A stretch of DNA of 64,000 bases from Episyrphus balteatus (lineage: Eukaryota; Arthropoda; Insecta; Diptera; Syrphidae). Where the stretch lies: NCBI RefSeq assembly GCF_945859705.1, contig NC_079134.1:82056275-82120274 (forward strand), given 5' to 3'. Position numbers and translations under genes: made by a program. The notes beneath the pieces are model-generated. The model was not told where the DNA came from. It saw only the letters and a list, made by a program, of their open reading frames with translations, and ran no database searches. How positions within the stretch are numbered: the stretch's first letter is position 1; each line of letters begins with the position of its first letter. Shown piece after piece: positions 1 through 11,341 of this stretch.

Positions 1-1
1 G

Positions 2-2051
2 TCTATTAATCTGTATTGGGACAACAAAATTCGGGCAGTTAATTCTAGTGACCCGAGCATGTTTCAGCAGATTAATAAGATTTTTAGACGGAATGATCAA
101 AACGAGCTTCCGTGTCTTAAACTCCAGAGAACTGTGGAAAACAGAGACGTACTTCTGGCCGCAGGCATAAATCCAGGGGAAGCCATCTTGGACGACGACC
201 TCTTTATAATCGAAGATCCGCAAGAGAAAGTGGAGGTGGGTGCTGCCTTCCAGCAAGTGTACAAGGTTAATGCTAGCATTAGCCCGAACCATGACCTGGA
301 AAACAGGGCCCTCCTTCATCACTTTTATCTACGTAATGATATTACGCAATGGCGATCTGAGAATCGCGGTTTTACCGGGTTTAATGAAGAGCACTTGGCA
401 AACGCCATCATCGCCGAGCATGCTGGTGGTAACACCCTGTTAGAAGGTAGAGCTCAAGCTCATCTTCGATTCATTAAAAAAAAGAAGTCAGCAGGAGTCG
501 ATGGTATATCCAATATTGTACTACGACATCTACCGCAAGAAGCTATTGACATTTTTGCCACTCTGTTCAACGACGCTCTGAATAATGCATATTATCCAAA
601 GCGTTGGAAAACAGCAGTGGTACATCCTCTGCCGAAAAAGGGAAAGGACAGCTCCAATCCGGCAAATCTCCGGTCGATAAGTCTCCTTCCAAGTATCAGC
701 AAGGTATTTGAAAAAGTTATCAATAGGGCTCTGTCTCAGTGGGCTGAGGACAACAACATCATACCGGATAATCAATTCGGGTTTAAGGCAGGACATGACA
801 CTATTCATGCCGCGTCTAAACTTGTATCTGATATTCAGTGGAACAAATCTAAAAAACAGTGCACGAGTGCCTGTCTTGTTGATTTGGAAAAAGCTTTTGA
901 CACCGTTTGGTTAGAAGGTCTCTATCTTAAATTAACAAGACTTGGTATAAGTAAACCACTTTTATATATGCTTTATGACATGCTCAATGGTAGAACGTTT
1001 GTTGTCAAAAGTGGCAATGTAACTTCTACTGGAGTTTTTAATATTAAAAATGGTCTTCAACAGGGAGCGGTGAACTCACCGATTCTCTTTAGTATTTACA
1101 CTAGCAATCTGATAGGAAGTCTAACTCAGGCAATTGCGTATGCCGACGATCAAATTACATACAGAACAGCTCCAAAAGTTGAGGTCATCAGAATTCTATT
1201 GCAACGTGACTTTGACAAAATTCAGCGATATTGTGATGACTGGAAGTTGAAAATTAACTTTCAGAAATCAGAAACGATTCTATTTAGGACTCCCTGGCTA
1301 GGGCTTCAGGGGATACGCGAAGGAACTGGCGGAAGCTGGCGATCGCTGGACCACACGGACATCCACTGCCGAGTAAAAGTGTAGTAAAGTACCTTGGCAT
1401 CTGGCTAGATCAATATCTATATTTCAATAGACATATTAATGCTGCTCTGGCCAGGGCTAGGGGAGCTTTTGCCCTGACGAAACGGCTGTTTTATAGCAGT
1501 CGGCTTGACACCAGGGTTAAGATGATTTGCTACATGGCCCTCATCCGGCCGATGATTGTCTATGGATGCCCTGTGTGGCTCAACGTTGCTCCATCTCAAA
1601 TGGAAAAGTTTCGGGTGTTTGAGAGGCAGTGTCTTAGACGTTGCCTTGGTCTGCACAGAACACCCGAATCTGATTACACGCATTACTATTCCAATGAGGT
1701 TTTAGACAATAGGGCCAACATAAATAGAATTGATAACTTTATGCTGAAGCTTGTTCGTGGCCACGTTTCAAGAGCGATGGCCTCTCAAATAGCTACATTT
1801 TTGGGGCTTACTACCCTAACGACGAATACTTCAAGAGTGTGTGTTTAAGCGGCTATATTCCGCTTGAGGCATTCCTCTATTTAGATAGTCGGGGGCTTGT
1901 ACAGGATAGATTGGCAGTTCCGCTAATCTACCACGTCGGGCGAAGAACCGTGGACAGGCGACTGCTGTATGACAGGGACATCCTCGCACTAGGCGGAGAA
2001 GGACGTCTTCAGTTCAGTAGGACTGTGTACCGATCGGGACCGAAGAGATAG
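2..2051 (+). pseudogene. Jockey/I-type non-LTR retrotransposon ORF2, C-terminal part (element H)
   Basis: Reverse transcriptase that would copy element RNA at a nicked chromosomal target. The frame is open to the left window edge, so the 5' part with the endonuclease lies outside. Visible RT blocks are the fingers (KSAGVDGISN), LRSISLLPSISKVFEKVI, the palm aspartate in LVDLEKAFDTVW, LQQGAVNSPILFSIY, and the catalytic box AYADDQ near base 1140. A frameshift near 1300 moves the coding frame into KYLGIWLDQYLYFNRHI and the thumb; a second near 1798 moves it into YFKSVCLSGYIPLEAF, which ends at 2051. Both breaks look like small indels, so this copy is dead. RNase H was not recognised. The clade is given as jockey/I group because the palm resembles that group; Loa or a related clade is possible. 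Confidence 0.85.
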
Positions 2052-2146
2052 GGTAAAGCAGGAGAACCAGTTTTGGTGGCTTAGTAATATGTAGTATTAT
2101 TTGATATGTTAAAGTGGTCTTTGTTTTTCTATGCAACATAGTTTTA

Positions 2147-2577
2147 CACAGAGAAAAATATGACCCGCTAAAAACTAACAGATTGCCATATTGTTTTACC
2201 GTCCATACATTTCATAAGGAAATCTTATTAAAATCAACGATTAATAAGGTTTTTTAAGGAGATTTCTTATTATTTTTATAGAGAAAATCTTATTTAAAAT
2301 TTGACTGAAAAGTTGATTTTTTTTTGCAACTTAGTACTATAACAAAAATCGCAATCAATATTTTGATGGCAGGTTGGTTCAGGTGGTAAGGTGGGCGACT
2401 AATGATTTGAAGTCTCCAGTTCGATTCCCAGCCTGGTCATCGTTTTTTTTATTTTTTTGCAGATTTTAAAACAATAAGGAAAACCCGATTGTTTTAATAA
2501 GGTTTCCTTCTTGGATGAAAACCATAGAGAAATCTTATTGTTTTTGTTCTATTTTATGTGGTCTATTTTTCTCTGTG
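2147..2577. mobile_element. TIR element T, copy 1 (431 bp, TA flanks)
   Basis: Left end CACAGAGAAAAATATGACC and right end GGTCTATTTTTCTCTGTG are inverted repeats differing by one indel, flanked by TA on both sides (2145-2146 and 2578-2579). There is no transposase, so it is a non-autonomous DNA element, best compared with Tc1/mariner MITEs because of the TA flank. Subterminal AATAAGG/CTTATT motifs recur in both halves. A second, interrupted copy lies at 13684-26794. The interior carries a tRNA-like module at 2370-2450. Confidence 0.85.
2370..2450 (+). other. tRNA-like Pol III module inside element T
   Basis: TGGTTCAGGTGG (2375-2386) fits the Pol III A-box pattern TRGYNNARNNGG. AGTTCGATTCC (2418-2428) differs from the B-box GGTTCGANTCC by one base. 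CAGGTTG (2370-2376) can pair with CAGCCTG (2429-2435) as a 7-bp acceptor-like stem, and a T8 run (2443-2450) follows where a Pol III terminator would lie. The span is about 66 nt and the D and T arms do not fold cleanly, so this is a tRNA-derived promoter or SINE-head-like segment rather than a functional tRNA gene. In T copy 2 the retroelement G interrupts it just before the B box. Confidence 0.6.
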
Positions 2578-2689
2578 TAGGTGTTTAGTTTTATGTAGGG
2601 ACAGTCGGGGTGGCACAAAAAAAATACAAAAAATACAAAAAAATACAAAAAAAATACAAAAAAAAAATACAAAAAAAAACAAAAAAATT

Positions 2690-3520
2690 GCTTGCTGTGG
2701 CTGTTCTAGTTTTAAGTAGTTTAAGTACCTAGTTTAAGTAGTTTTAATTAGTTTGTAAGTTTTAAAATAAAAAAAATGATCAGAATCCAAGTTTTTTAAA
2801 AATTATTTCTTGGAAAAAATAAAACCATGAAATAAATATTTGAATTAAATTAGTTTTAAGGTCGAAAGGCATTAGTATTAAGAAAAATTAAGTATAACTT
2901 AGAGTGCCCGTATAGGGCCAGTAAGTTAGTTGTAAGTAATTGATAAGTAGGCTAGTTTTTATGAATTTTTGTCTAGCTTTAAGATAGTTTTAAGATGATG
3001 AAAAATGAAATTGAATTGAAAATTGAAAAAAAAAATTGAAATAATGACTGGACTATGAAGCAATCCAGTTGTGAAAAAAAAATCTGTACCTACCTGCTTG
3101 CATGACAAAAAGATATTTTTTGTTTTCATTTTCTTCTATTTAATGTCGTTTTCATTCACTTTTGAAGGTTTTGTGTTTTTTGACGCCACAAAAGTGTAAA
3201 AAAAAATTACTCCGGAATAATTTTAGTACCCCGGATTTACTCCACATTTTTAGTCAGATTTACACCGATTTGCACACACACTTAAATTTGAAGTTTGACA
3301 TTTTAAAATTTTGTTTGAAAAGAGAAAAATGCGAAAAGTGTTTCTTTAAAATTCTTTTGTTATGAACAAAAACAACCATTATGAATATATTTCCTATTAT
3401 ATTATCTTCCGCCATATATATTTCTCCCATTATTTTAGTTAATTCTAAGGGCGTGTGTCAATTAGACTGAAAAAAACCGATCAGAAGTATAATGAAAAAT
3501 ATACCAAAAGTAAAACTAAG
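2690..3520. other. AT-rich DNA, no feature recognised
   Basis: Long A and T runs with short open frames lacking recognisable motifs. I see nothing I can name. Confidence 0.5.
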
Positions 3521-3521
3521 T

Positions 3522-4088
3522 CCGCTTCTACACGAAGACGCAAAGCGCGAGATGCACATAAGAGCAAGGGAGAAATAAAGTTCGAAAAAAAGGGAAGGAA
3601 GACTTTCTACCGTGAGTCTCCGTTAAAAAATGTTGTGACTCTTTTTGACGTTTCTCTTTGATCTTGTTCTTTTTTTTTGCTGTTCTGCTTTATTTTATAG
3701 TATAGTAACGTTTTTAATTTATTCAAAAGTTTTCGTTGCACATAGACCCCACTGATTTTTTTTGTTGTATATTTTGGTGTTTTTTTTTTTTTGAATTAAA
3801 ATACATAGTCTGCTTTTACACGAAGACGTAGACGCACAAGATGCACATAAGAGCAAAGGGAAAATCGATCTTTCTCTTTCCCTTGTTCTTATGTGCATCT
3901 TGTACGTCTACGTCTTCCTGTAGAAGTCGTCATACAAAAACAAGAACAAAATAAAACCAAGGAAAGTAGCTGTCAAAGTTGCGTCTTCAAAAAAATACTA
4001 CGTGTAGAAACGCGCAACGCACCGAAACGAAAATCAAAAGGAAATTCAAAGATAATTTCTGCGCCTTGCGTCTTCGTGTAGAAGCAGG
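3522..4088. mobile_element. Foldback MITE with CTTCTACACGAAGACG ends
   Basis: The outer ends CGCTTCTACACGAAGACGCA (from 3523) and TGCGTCTTCGTGTAGAAGC (to 4085) are inverted repeats. An inner, more perfect palindrome of the same family lies at about 3809-3928, where a segment ending ...GATGCACATAAGAGCAA reads back in inverse. The arrangement suggests one copy nested in, or recombined with, another. No coding sequence is present. Confidence 0.65.
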
Positions 4089-4246
4089 CTTGTCAACGAA
4101 CGCTTATTATGCTTCATATGTTATTAATATTAATTTTTTTTTTCAATTCACAACATTTTCCCTAGGCCTATTCACTATTTTTTCAAGGAAATTATCCATT
4201 TTTGCCTTGTCACACACACAATTACAAATAAAAAATTACTCTCATT

Positions 4247-4385
4247 AGCCCGGTTAAATTGGAGGTGGTAGTATACTCGTGAGTAGAAATCTACACATTC
4301 CTATCTCCTCGAGTAGAAGATCATGTGTAAATTCTAGTACTAGATCTACTCATGAGTAAACTACCACCTTCAATGGAACGGGGCT
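4247..4385. mobile_element. Short palindromic MITE (139 bp) with ATT flanks
   Basis: Ends AGCCCGGTTAAATTGG and CAATGGAACGGGGCT are imperfect inverted repeats. The arms continue through AGGTGGTAG and ACTC(A/G)TGAGTAGA, so most of the element folds into one hairpin. ATT flanks both sides (4244-4246 and 4386-4388), consistent with a 3-bp target duplication. Confidence 0.7.
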
Positions 4386-4982
4386 ATTATGGTTTATCAA
4401 TCCAGAAAAATTAGTAAAAATTTAGAGTACTCCTTAATAGAGTGAAAGAAAACGACATAACTTACATATCGGTCCTTCGCATTTGTATAAAAAAAGAAAA
4501 GAAAAAAAAAAAAATAAAATGAAAAGAACTTTTTTAATGTTGCGAAGGATTTCTGCTTTATTATGATTTGGATTTATACCTATTGAGAATTTGCGGATTG
4601 AAATTCATTTTCACTCAATTTTGCTCTTATACTTCTGTCACATATAAAATTGTTCTTATTGAAATTATTATTTTAAATCATGTGTCGTTATCAGTTTCCT
4701 GAATAATTTAAGAAAAACAAAAATTTATTCATGCATTCCCACAGACAAATGTATTTTTTTTTTCTTTTCCTTATTTGTATCAACATTTAACTACTATCTC
4801 GCTCTCTCCCATTAAATAAGTTCATGTATAAAAATCAACCCTCTCTTTTCTTTACAGTCATCAAAAATTTAAAAATGTTTCTCAACAATTTAATTCTTGG
4901 ATACATGTTTTGGACCTATGGGTAAAATCTGAGCGTAAAAATTTTGAAGCACAGAAATTTGTTCTACGTGCGACATCTTTAC
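4386..4982. other. AT-rich DNA, no feature recognised
   Basis: A/T homopolymer runs. The last 120 bases may be older retroelement sequence related to the fragment that follows, but no convincing reading frame is visible. Confidence 0.4.
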
Positions 4983-5051
4983 AAGTTACCTATATGATCT
5001 CTGGTCTAAGTGTGTCGGGTAATTTGCCTGACAACCACTACTACCTAACCT
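4983..5051 (+). mobile_element. 3'-tail fragment of a retroelement ending in TAACC repeats
   Basis: The short segment reads ...GGTCTAAGTGTGTCGG...CCTGAC and ends in TACCTAACCTAACC. The same closing sequence ends the larger retroelement fragment at 54361-54830, so this is a severely 5'-truncated copy of that family placed just before the K coding fragment. Confidence 0.6.
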
Positions 5052-5306
5052 AACCATCAGTTTATTAATTCCTACATTGAAGCTCCTGATCTATTAGCTT
5101 GTATTGGTATAAATTATCCGGGTGGATCTCAATTCCTACGAAGATTTGAACCTTTGCATATCGACTTTCATAGAACAAACTATGGTATTAATGAGCCTCT
5201 TAGTCGCATGAGTAAACTTTTTAAATTGAACCATTCATCCTTAGACTTTAATTTGACAAAAATGGGTCTAAAAACATTGTTTCGATCCAGTGCTCCACAA
5301 TCGTGA
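5052..5306 (+). pseudogene. CR1-like ORF2 C-terminal fragment (element K)
   Basis: About 84 codons end at a TGA (5304-5306). The translation includes PDLLACIGINYPGG, FHRTNYGINEPLSRM and LDFNLTKMGLKTLF. The pattern H/FRTNYG...PLxRM...FN is the familiar C-terminal end of jockey/CR1-type ORF2 proteins. The upstream frame is destroyed by the inserted tail at 4983-5051. The 3' UTR is cut at 5335 by the mariner insertion and resumes at 12650. Part of this 3' end occurs again, as an inverted pair, at 32097-32223. Confidence 0.75.
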
Positions 5307-5477
5307 TTGTTAATCAATGTATTAAATAAATTATACGAGGGCGGTTTGAAAAGTTCTCGGCCTGACCAATAAAAAGCAAAAAATTTTTAAATTTTTTTTA
5401 ATCCCCTTCTACAAATTCTTTTCTTATGCCAATACACTAATTTCATGTGTTTTCTGGTGCTTCTATTCCCTTTTTAT

Positions 5478-5925
5478 AGGCCGATTCCTCCAACTCTTTC
5501 AAAAAACAGCTCCGACTTAGCAATCGCCTCCTCGTTGGTGAAGAATTAGGTTGGAAAGAGAGCTGCCAAATCAGCTGAATAAGGGGGTGGTTCAGTACTC
5601 CAAATCGAAGTTTATGGAGTTTGGACTCTATCTAGAGATTTCAACTCGATTGAATATTTGTTCTTTTTTAAGCAAACACGGCAGCCACCTTGCGGAACGT
5701 TTTTTTCGACCCTTATTATTCGGTCAAAATTTGGTAAACTCGCTCAGAAGAGATCCTCATGGTCTTGCTTGTTTTTCGCAATTTTAACCTTCGGTCGTCT
5801 AAAACCATTTTATGGACTTTATCGATGTTTTCTGAAGGTGTGGATGTTGTTGGCTTCCGCTTCTGGGATCATCTTCGACGCTCTGTCAGCCATGTTTAAA
5901 TAAGGCTGTCAACTTTTTGACCGTG
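5478..5925 (-). pseudogene. mariner transposase remnant
   Basis: Reading the minus strand gives the second helix-turn-helix region (VLDDRRLKLRKTSKTMRIS followed by ERVYQILTE), then, after a large deletion and stops, NHPPYSADLAALFPT, the counterpart of the mariner HPPYSPDLAPSDYF catalytic region, and finally FTNEEAIAKSELFFE near the C-terminus. The first two DDE aspartates are missing, stops interrupt the HTH-catalytic linker, and the D of the PSDY motif is lost. It cannot be active. Confidence 0.8.
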
Positions 5926-6640
5926 GAATATGAAGGTAAAGATTCCCCCAATGCCTAAAGGGACCAACCCATAGAATCCGTTGCGTCCGTTCCGTCGAAG
6001 TCTTCAACTGACAGCTCGATAAAATACACACGTTCTTATGGAAAGCGACCCATAAGCGACGGATCGGACGGAGACGGACGGATTCGACGGAAGAAATACC
6101 CAACTTTCTACTTTTTCATGAGTCGTATCCTTTGACATTGGTTGTCAACAATAGATCAGTTTGATTTTCTGATTCTGAGTGTACACCGGGGAATTTCAGA
6201 ACTAAGAACTGTGTTCTTTTCTTCTCCGATTTTGATTTTATGAATTGTGAACTTTAATTGTATATTTGTGAAGAAAATGTTATAAAAGTAACATTAATGA
6301 TATATCTAACAAATTATATCAATTTAATACTCAAATTCTGTTGTTCAATTCAATTTTACTATGCCAAAGTCATACCTAGAACTCATAATTTGTTATAAAA
6401 AATTGTTTTTAACTGAAGAGCAAGTACCTACAGGAATTCTAGTCGTGCATTTAATTTTATTAAAAAAAGGAACAACAATAATAGTTAAAAATTTCTTGCA
6501 TCAGAACTTCCTTTTAGTGCACATTCAGCGATAAAATATCGAACACACCTTGGAATTTCAAGTGAGCTGTCAAAAAGCAATCCGTCATACGACGTATTCC
6601 ATTGGTGATGGGTCACCCGTTTCTGTCGGGAAACCGACGA

Positions 6641-6741
6641 AGTTACGAATACCAGAGTTACGGGCGACAGAGTTACGAGCGTCAAAGTTACGCGAAACCG
6701 AAGTTACGAAAAACTAGATCTACGAATTCTAAAGTTATGTT
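6641..6741. repeat. Phased GTTACG array, left arm of P
   Basis: GTTACG or a one-base variant starts at 6642, 6657, 6672, 6687, 6703, 6719 and 6734, giving spacings of 15, 15, 15, 16, 16 and 15. The intervening bases are not identical, so this is an iteron-like array rather than a simple satellite. Its mirror copy is at 12192-12289. Confidence 0.8.
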
Positions 6742-6916
6742 AAGCTATGATATGTGATTTTTGGGTTGGCAACAATTGCAAGGAACGATATGGAATTATG
6801 GAAATACAAACAAGAGATTAACATTTTTCTCATTGGTCAGAACTAAATGAGTAAAGCGAAAATGGGTGTTATTTAATCTTGTAAAATTTTGATTGGATAG
6901 GTATAGGTATACATTA

Positions 6917-7243
6917 GGGTGTCCGTTATTTCCCAAAGTGATGTTTTCGGGGGAGACACCCCTAGATCGAAAGCCTAGGGCCTAAATAAGGGGAATTTAG
7001 CAAAACAAAATTTTTGGAGGTCATTAACCCGTGCCTCTAGGGTCATACTTTCCCCATACAAATTTGTATGGGAAATTTTTAACTCATACATAAAATTTTT
7101 TTTCTCTCGAGTTAAATCATATTTTTTTTAATGTTTGATAGTTCTGGTTGGAAAACAGTTACTTTATATTTATTTAGGCCCTAAGCTTTCGATCTAGGGG
7201 GTGTCTCCCCCGAAAACATCACTTTGGGAAATAACGGACACCC
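6917..7243. mobile_element. TA-flanked MITE with GGGTGTCCGTTATTTCCC ends (327 bp)
   Basis: The ends GGGTGTCCGTTATTTCCCAA and its inverse are flanked by TA. The inverted arms run about 65 bp (GTGATGTTTTCGGGGGAGAC and CCTAGATCGAAAGC also pair). There is no coding content. The TA flank and end sequence fit a Tc1/mariner-type non-autonomous element. Confidence 0.85.
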
Positions 7244-7577
7244 TAGTATACATATATGGTTTTGTTTTTGTGAGAAGATCGCAAAAACGTTGAAATAGAA
7301 AAAAAAAACATGGGTATACTTATGTAAGTTTGGGGGACATAATTGAAATTAACTTCTTATTTGTCCAACTAATATTGCACCTATGTATTTTTTTTTTTTC
7401 TATTAATTAATATAATTATTCATAGCGTATTTTGTAATACCCACTTTGTTATTATTTAAAATAAAATAATAACCAAACCACCCCTTGTTTTTACAGACGT
7501 TATTTTGGTGTGGAGAACTGATGTGCAATGGTCTTTTATATCATTGAAGTTGCGATCATTCACTGAGCTTTGGTCTA

Positions 7578-7742
7578 ACTGGCTGAATACAATGGTGTAG
7601 CTGTGGCTATTGCTTGTAGTACTGTCAAAATTTAACTAAGGGAAACAACAATAAAAGTTGTCGGCAGCTGAGCAAAAAGTTGAGAATTCTTCAACTTGCG
7701 CTACAAGCTACACCCACAGCTTCACCATTTTATTCAGCCAGT
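7578..7742. mobile_element. Short MITE with ACTGGCTGAAT ends (165 bp)
   Basis: Left ACTGGCTGAATACAATGGTG pairs with right CACCATTTTATTCAGCCAGT, and the GTAGCTGTGG and GCTTGTAG blocks also pair inward. No clear target duplication. Confidence 0.7.
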
Positions 7743-8829
7743 AAGTTACACTCCCACCCTCTTTTCTCCTCAGAAGAAATTATTTAGGTAATGGGGAACA
7801 ATTTGCTGACGTTTGTTTTTTTTTTCATTTCTGTTTTGTTTGAAGTATTGAAAAGAATAATATGTGACAAAATGTGACGCCATAACCTTCTTAAACGGAG
7901 GTCAGGGAACCACTAAAAAAAAAAAAAACAAACCAAAGATGAAAATGTTCTATTTCAATCGTTTCTGTTTGGTAGGGGAAACTCCATTTTTTTAACTCGT
8001 TGAATAGTCTTTCCTTGTTTAACAAATTCATAATTATGTAAATAAGAACTCATATTTTTTCTTTGACAATAACTGACAAATAAAAGCAGATACATAACAT
8101 TATACAAATTCAATGCACACCTATTGAGAAAGAACAATGGTGGTGGCCGATAACTGTTTCTGTTTCCCCAACACTTAAAAAAATGGATCGTGGATGTAAG
8201 AGAAGGAAGGAGCAGTAAAAAAAAATTAAAAAAAAAAAATCATTCACATCCGACCGTAGCGTTGCCGAATTGGCACGGTCGTGTACTTTTGGTGTTTTTT
8301 TTTTTTAAATTTAAATGGTACTGTGGTTCTCAAATGGCTTGAAATGCCACTCTAGAAATATGTATATTAAAGATAAAATATTTACATTTAGTTAATTTGA
8401 CCTTATGTCGCACCCCCTATGTATGGACTTTTATTTTTAATTAACTTATTTCTTGATGCTTTTATTTATTTGTTATGTTTCTTTGAAACTTTAAGGGTTT
8501 GACCACACCGAAAAGGTATGCGGTACCTACGGGTAAGTGTATGAAAAAAATTCCGCATCTGAACGTTGATGTACATCAGGTTTGGAATTTTTTTTTGCAA
8601 ACATTCCATTATCGAATACGGTTGTTGTGTGGCCATTCATTAAGTTCTTTTTTATAATTAAATTAATTTACTAGTTTTGCGCTTAATAATTCTCATTAGT
8701 TATGACTTTAGTCTTCAGACTTAGTTTTTACTTTTATGCACGAAATGGCCCAAATTGACACCTGTTGTTAACATTGGCACTTTCAAAAAAAAAAAATTTC
8801 CCGGTAACGCCTCCAACGTCTCACCTACA
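7743..8829. other. Non-coding AT-rich DNA
   Basis: Poly(A/T) tracts. A weak inverted pair (GACCACACCG near 8502 against GTTGTGTGGCC near 8627) may mark an old MITE of about 140 bp. Nothing else is named. Confidence 0.4.
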
Positions 8830-9065
8830 TAAAGGGGCCAAGGTAAAGGCATAGAAACCGTCGCATCCGTTGATTTGTTGACGGATTTAATTGACCTTGA
8901 TAAACAACATTTTTATAAGAACCAATTCGTGTATTAGTTGGACTTGATGGTTGCCGTTTGTTTATAGGTCGGTTCTCATGAGAACTTGTGTATTTTATTG
9001 AATTGTCCGTTGAATCCGTCGACCTATGGGATGCGACGGATTCTATGGGTTGGATGGACTCTTAA
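8830..9065. mobile_element. Small copy of the P end family (about 236 bp)
   Basis: The left end TAAAGGGGCCAAGG...CATAGAAACCGTCGCATCCG and right end CGGATTCTATGGGTTGG...CTTAA are imperfect inverted repeats with the same sequence as the ends of P at 5956 and 12380. The interior shares the ACTTGTGTATTTTATTGA-type block with the left arm of P. Confidence 0.65.
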
Positions 9066-9145
9066 AAACGTACACAAAAAAAAAATCATATCCTCATCCT
9101 TAAATAAGTTGAAAATATATAGGGTTATTTTATTTTCATAACAAT

Positions 9146-10890
9146 TAGTTCAGTCAATGAGGAGTCAAGCAGTGGATGACGTCTGCTAAGTTTGGATGCA
9201 GAATTGAAGAGGGGTTTATCCTGAGTATAAATCCTAGAGAAAAAAATAGTACTGGGGAAAGAAAAATAATTATATTTCCAATCTAAAAAGACCTTGCAAA
9301 TTTTCTGTTCGACCAGGCGTTCCACTGTTGTTCAAAATGACTTATCTCGTTGCAAAAATCATAACTTTTGAACGGATTGAGGTAGCGGTACAGTTTTTTT
9401 TTTTAATTTGAAGGAAATTTCCAGGGCTGTTACACCAATGAATTTAAAGAAAATTGTTTTACAGGGTGTTTAGGAATCATCGGCCGATGTTTAAAATTAA
9501 AATTGGTATGCCATTTTGTAGTAATCACTAATTCACATCTAAAAAAAGTTGAGATTACACTTTTCCATGATATTACGATTATAGAGAATGCCAAAAAAGT
9601 TGGTCCCGGAAGTAAGTCGGTCTGTCTGTCTGTATAAGGATCTACAGCCTAAACGGATGGACCGATTGACTTCAAATTTGGTAGTATGTAGCATTTTTTG
9701 GAGACCCTCCAGAGGGGTTTTTGGAATTAATTTTTTTGGGCCAAAAATAACGGTACTTGTCATACACCAATTTCAGTAAAGTTGTAATTGCTCAAAAACG
9801 GCTCCAACGATTTTGTTTAAAAAATTCAAATGTAAGTTTTAAAACAAGGTCTATCTTTTAATGAAAAAAATTTTTTTGGAAAATCATTATTAACGGTACC
9901 TGCCATAGAACGGTTTTTTTTAAATCCGATATTCTCCGAAACGGCTTATTCGATTTCAACGAAACTTTTTTTGAAGAAGCACTTATATAACTCAAATATA
10001 TGCCAAAAATAAAATTTCAAAAAAAATAATTTTTGGATTTTTAAAAAAAATTTGATGTGGATTAGTGATTTCTACAAAATGGCATACCAATTTTAATTTA
10101 AACATTTTTTTTAAGAAAATCTGTTCCTTCTGCCTTCATTTTTTTTTTCAAAGTACAAAATCTCGGCAGTGCGCAAGCATGCGCAGCTAAATATTTTTAT
10201 TTTGGATCAACAATTGGTTGGTACACATACTCTATTCGACTTAATGCATGGAACCGAATGGATTTTTTTACGGTACCTGCCATAAAACCGTATTTTTTCA
10301 AATCCGATATTCTCCGAAACGGCTTATTCGATTTCAACGAAACTTTTTTTGAAGAAGCACTTATATAACTCAAATATAAGACAAAAATAAAATTAAAAAA
10401 AAAATAAATTTTGGATTTTTAAAAAAAATTTGAAATTTTTTTTTGAAAAATAAAATTTTCGAAAACGGGACATTGTATTTTTTTGAAATTTTGTTTTTAA
10501 ATGTGGATTAGTGATTTCTACAAAATGGCATACCAATTTTAATTTAAACTTTTTTTTTAAAGAAAATCTGTTTTTGGCCGATGATTCCGAAACACCCTGT
10601 GAAATAATTTTATTGAAATTCACTGGTATAACAGCCCTAGAAATTTCCTTCAAATAAAAAAAAATTGTACCGCTAACTCAATCCGTTCAAAGGTTATGAT
10701 TTTTGCAACGAGATAAGTCATTTTGGACAACCGTGCGTTCTCGAGATATTCAGACTTATGCGTTTCAAAATGGCGGACGCCCAAAATAATACGCAAACTG
10801 AGATTTATATTCAGGATAAACCCCCTTCCATACTGCATCCAAACTTAGCAGACGTCACAACTGTCGGATTTTTCCCCATTGACTGAACTA
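9146..10890. mobile_element. Long-inverted-repeat element (1.75 kb) with TAGTTCAGTCAATG ends
   Basis: TAGTTCAGTCAATG at 9146 is inverted at 10877-10890. The arms continue inward for about 390 bp, including GACTTATCTCGTTGCAAAAA, GGCCGATG and ATTGGTATGCCATTTTGTAG with their inverses. No transposase is visible. The core holds a direct duplication (about 9893-10130 and 10268-10550) built around TCCGATATTCTCCGAAACGG. Confidence 0.7.
9893..10550. repeat. Direct duplication inside the 9146-10890 element
   Basis: Two copies about 375 bp apart share ACGGTACCTGCCATA, CCGATATTCTCCGAAACGGC and GATTAGTGATTTCTACAAAA in the same orientation. A diverged relative lies at about 35405-35590. The 9640-9700 segment (CCTAAACGGATGGACCGATT) has the wording seen in many arthropod non-autonomous elements. 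Confidence 0.6.
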
Positions 10891-11096
10891 AATGCAAGTT
10901 TTAGAAAAGAACAAGTCAACAAGTTAAAAATTTGTTAGGTTATCTCTTTCATAACAATAATAGTGTTAGACAGTGAGCAGTGACATCTTAAATGAAAAAA
11001 ACATGCATTCTTATTTCCCCACCTAAATAAGTAAAATAAAAAGCGCATTTTTATTTCCATTATATAACTCTGTTTCTGTTGTTAGATTAGGACAAA

Positions 11097-11336
11097 CCCA
11101 TGGTATAAAAAGAGAAGGTATGATCATTAGAAAAAACTCAGTATCGAGAACTGTCAAAACTTATGGCTACTTAAGGTTTTGACAGCCCAGCCCATTGAAA
11201 TTGTTTTTGTAAACAAATTTGTCTTGGAAATTGTTGTTGCTTTTGACTTTGCCAAATGCCAAACGTCAAAACCTTATTACCCCATTTTGTAAGATGGCGG
11301 CTCTAATGATCATACCTTGTCTTTTTATACCATGGG
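11097..11336. mobile_element. MITE with CCCATGGTATAAAAAGA ends (240 bp), ACAAA duplication
   Basis: CCCATGGTATAAAAAGA and the following AAGGTATGATCATTAG are inverted at the right end with one mismatch, giving about 34 bp of terminal repeat. ACAAA flanks both sides (11092-11096 and 11337-11341). No coding sequence. Confidence 0.75.
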
Positions 11337-11341
11337 ACAAA

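Larger units (their letters stand above)
2052..2688 (+). repeat. 3' UTR of element H with (ATACAAAA)n tail
   Basis: Non-coding 3' region of H, split by the TIR element at 2147-2577. The retroelement tail appears as an A-rich microsatellite of ATACAAAA-type units at about 2614-2688. Such simple-repeat tails are common at 3' ends of non-LTR elements. Confidence 0.6.

Noticed and set aside
2370..2450. Functional tRNA gene
   Set aside because: Acceptor-like pairing and boxes are present, but the span is short and the D and T arms do not fold; it is inside a repeated TIR element.
6485..6685. Minus-strand frame with repeated Val-Thr
   Set aside because: Its repeats come from the 15-bp phased GTTACG array (15 is a multiple of 3); spacings of 16 elsewhere in the array break the frame, so it is not selected as protein.
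6641..6741. CRISPR-like array
   Set aside because: Repeats are only about 6 bp with 9-10 bp spacers, the setting is eukaryotic, and a mirror copy exists in an inverted arm.
8500..8640. MITE with GACCACAC ends
   Set aside because: The inverted match is short and imperfect and no flanking duplication is visible.
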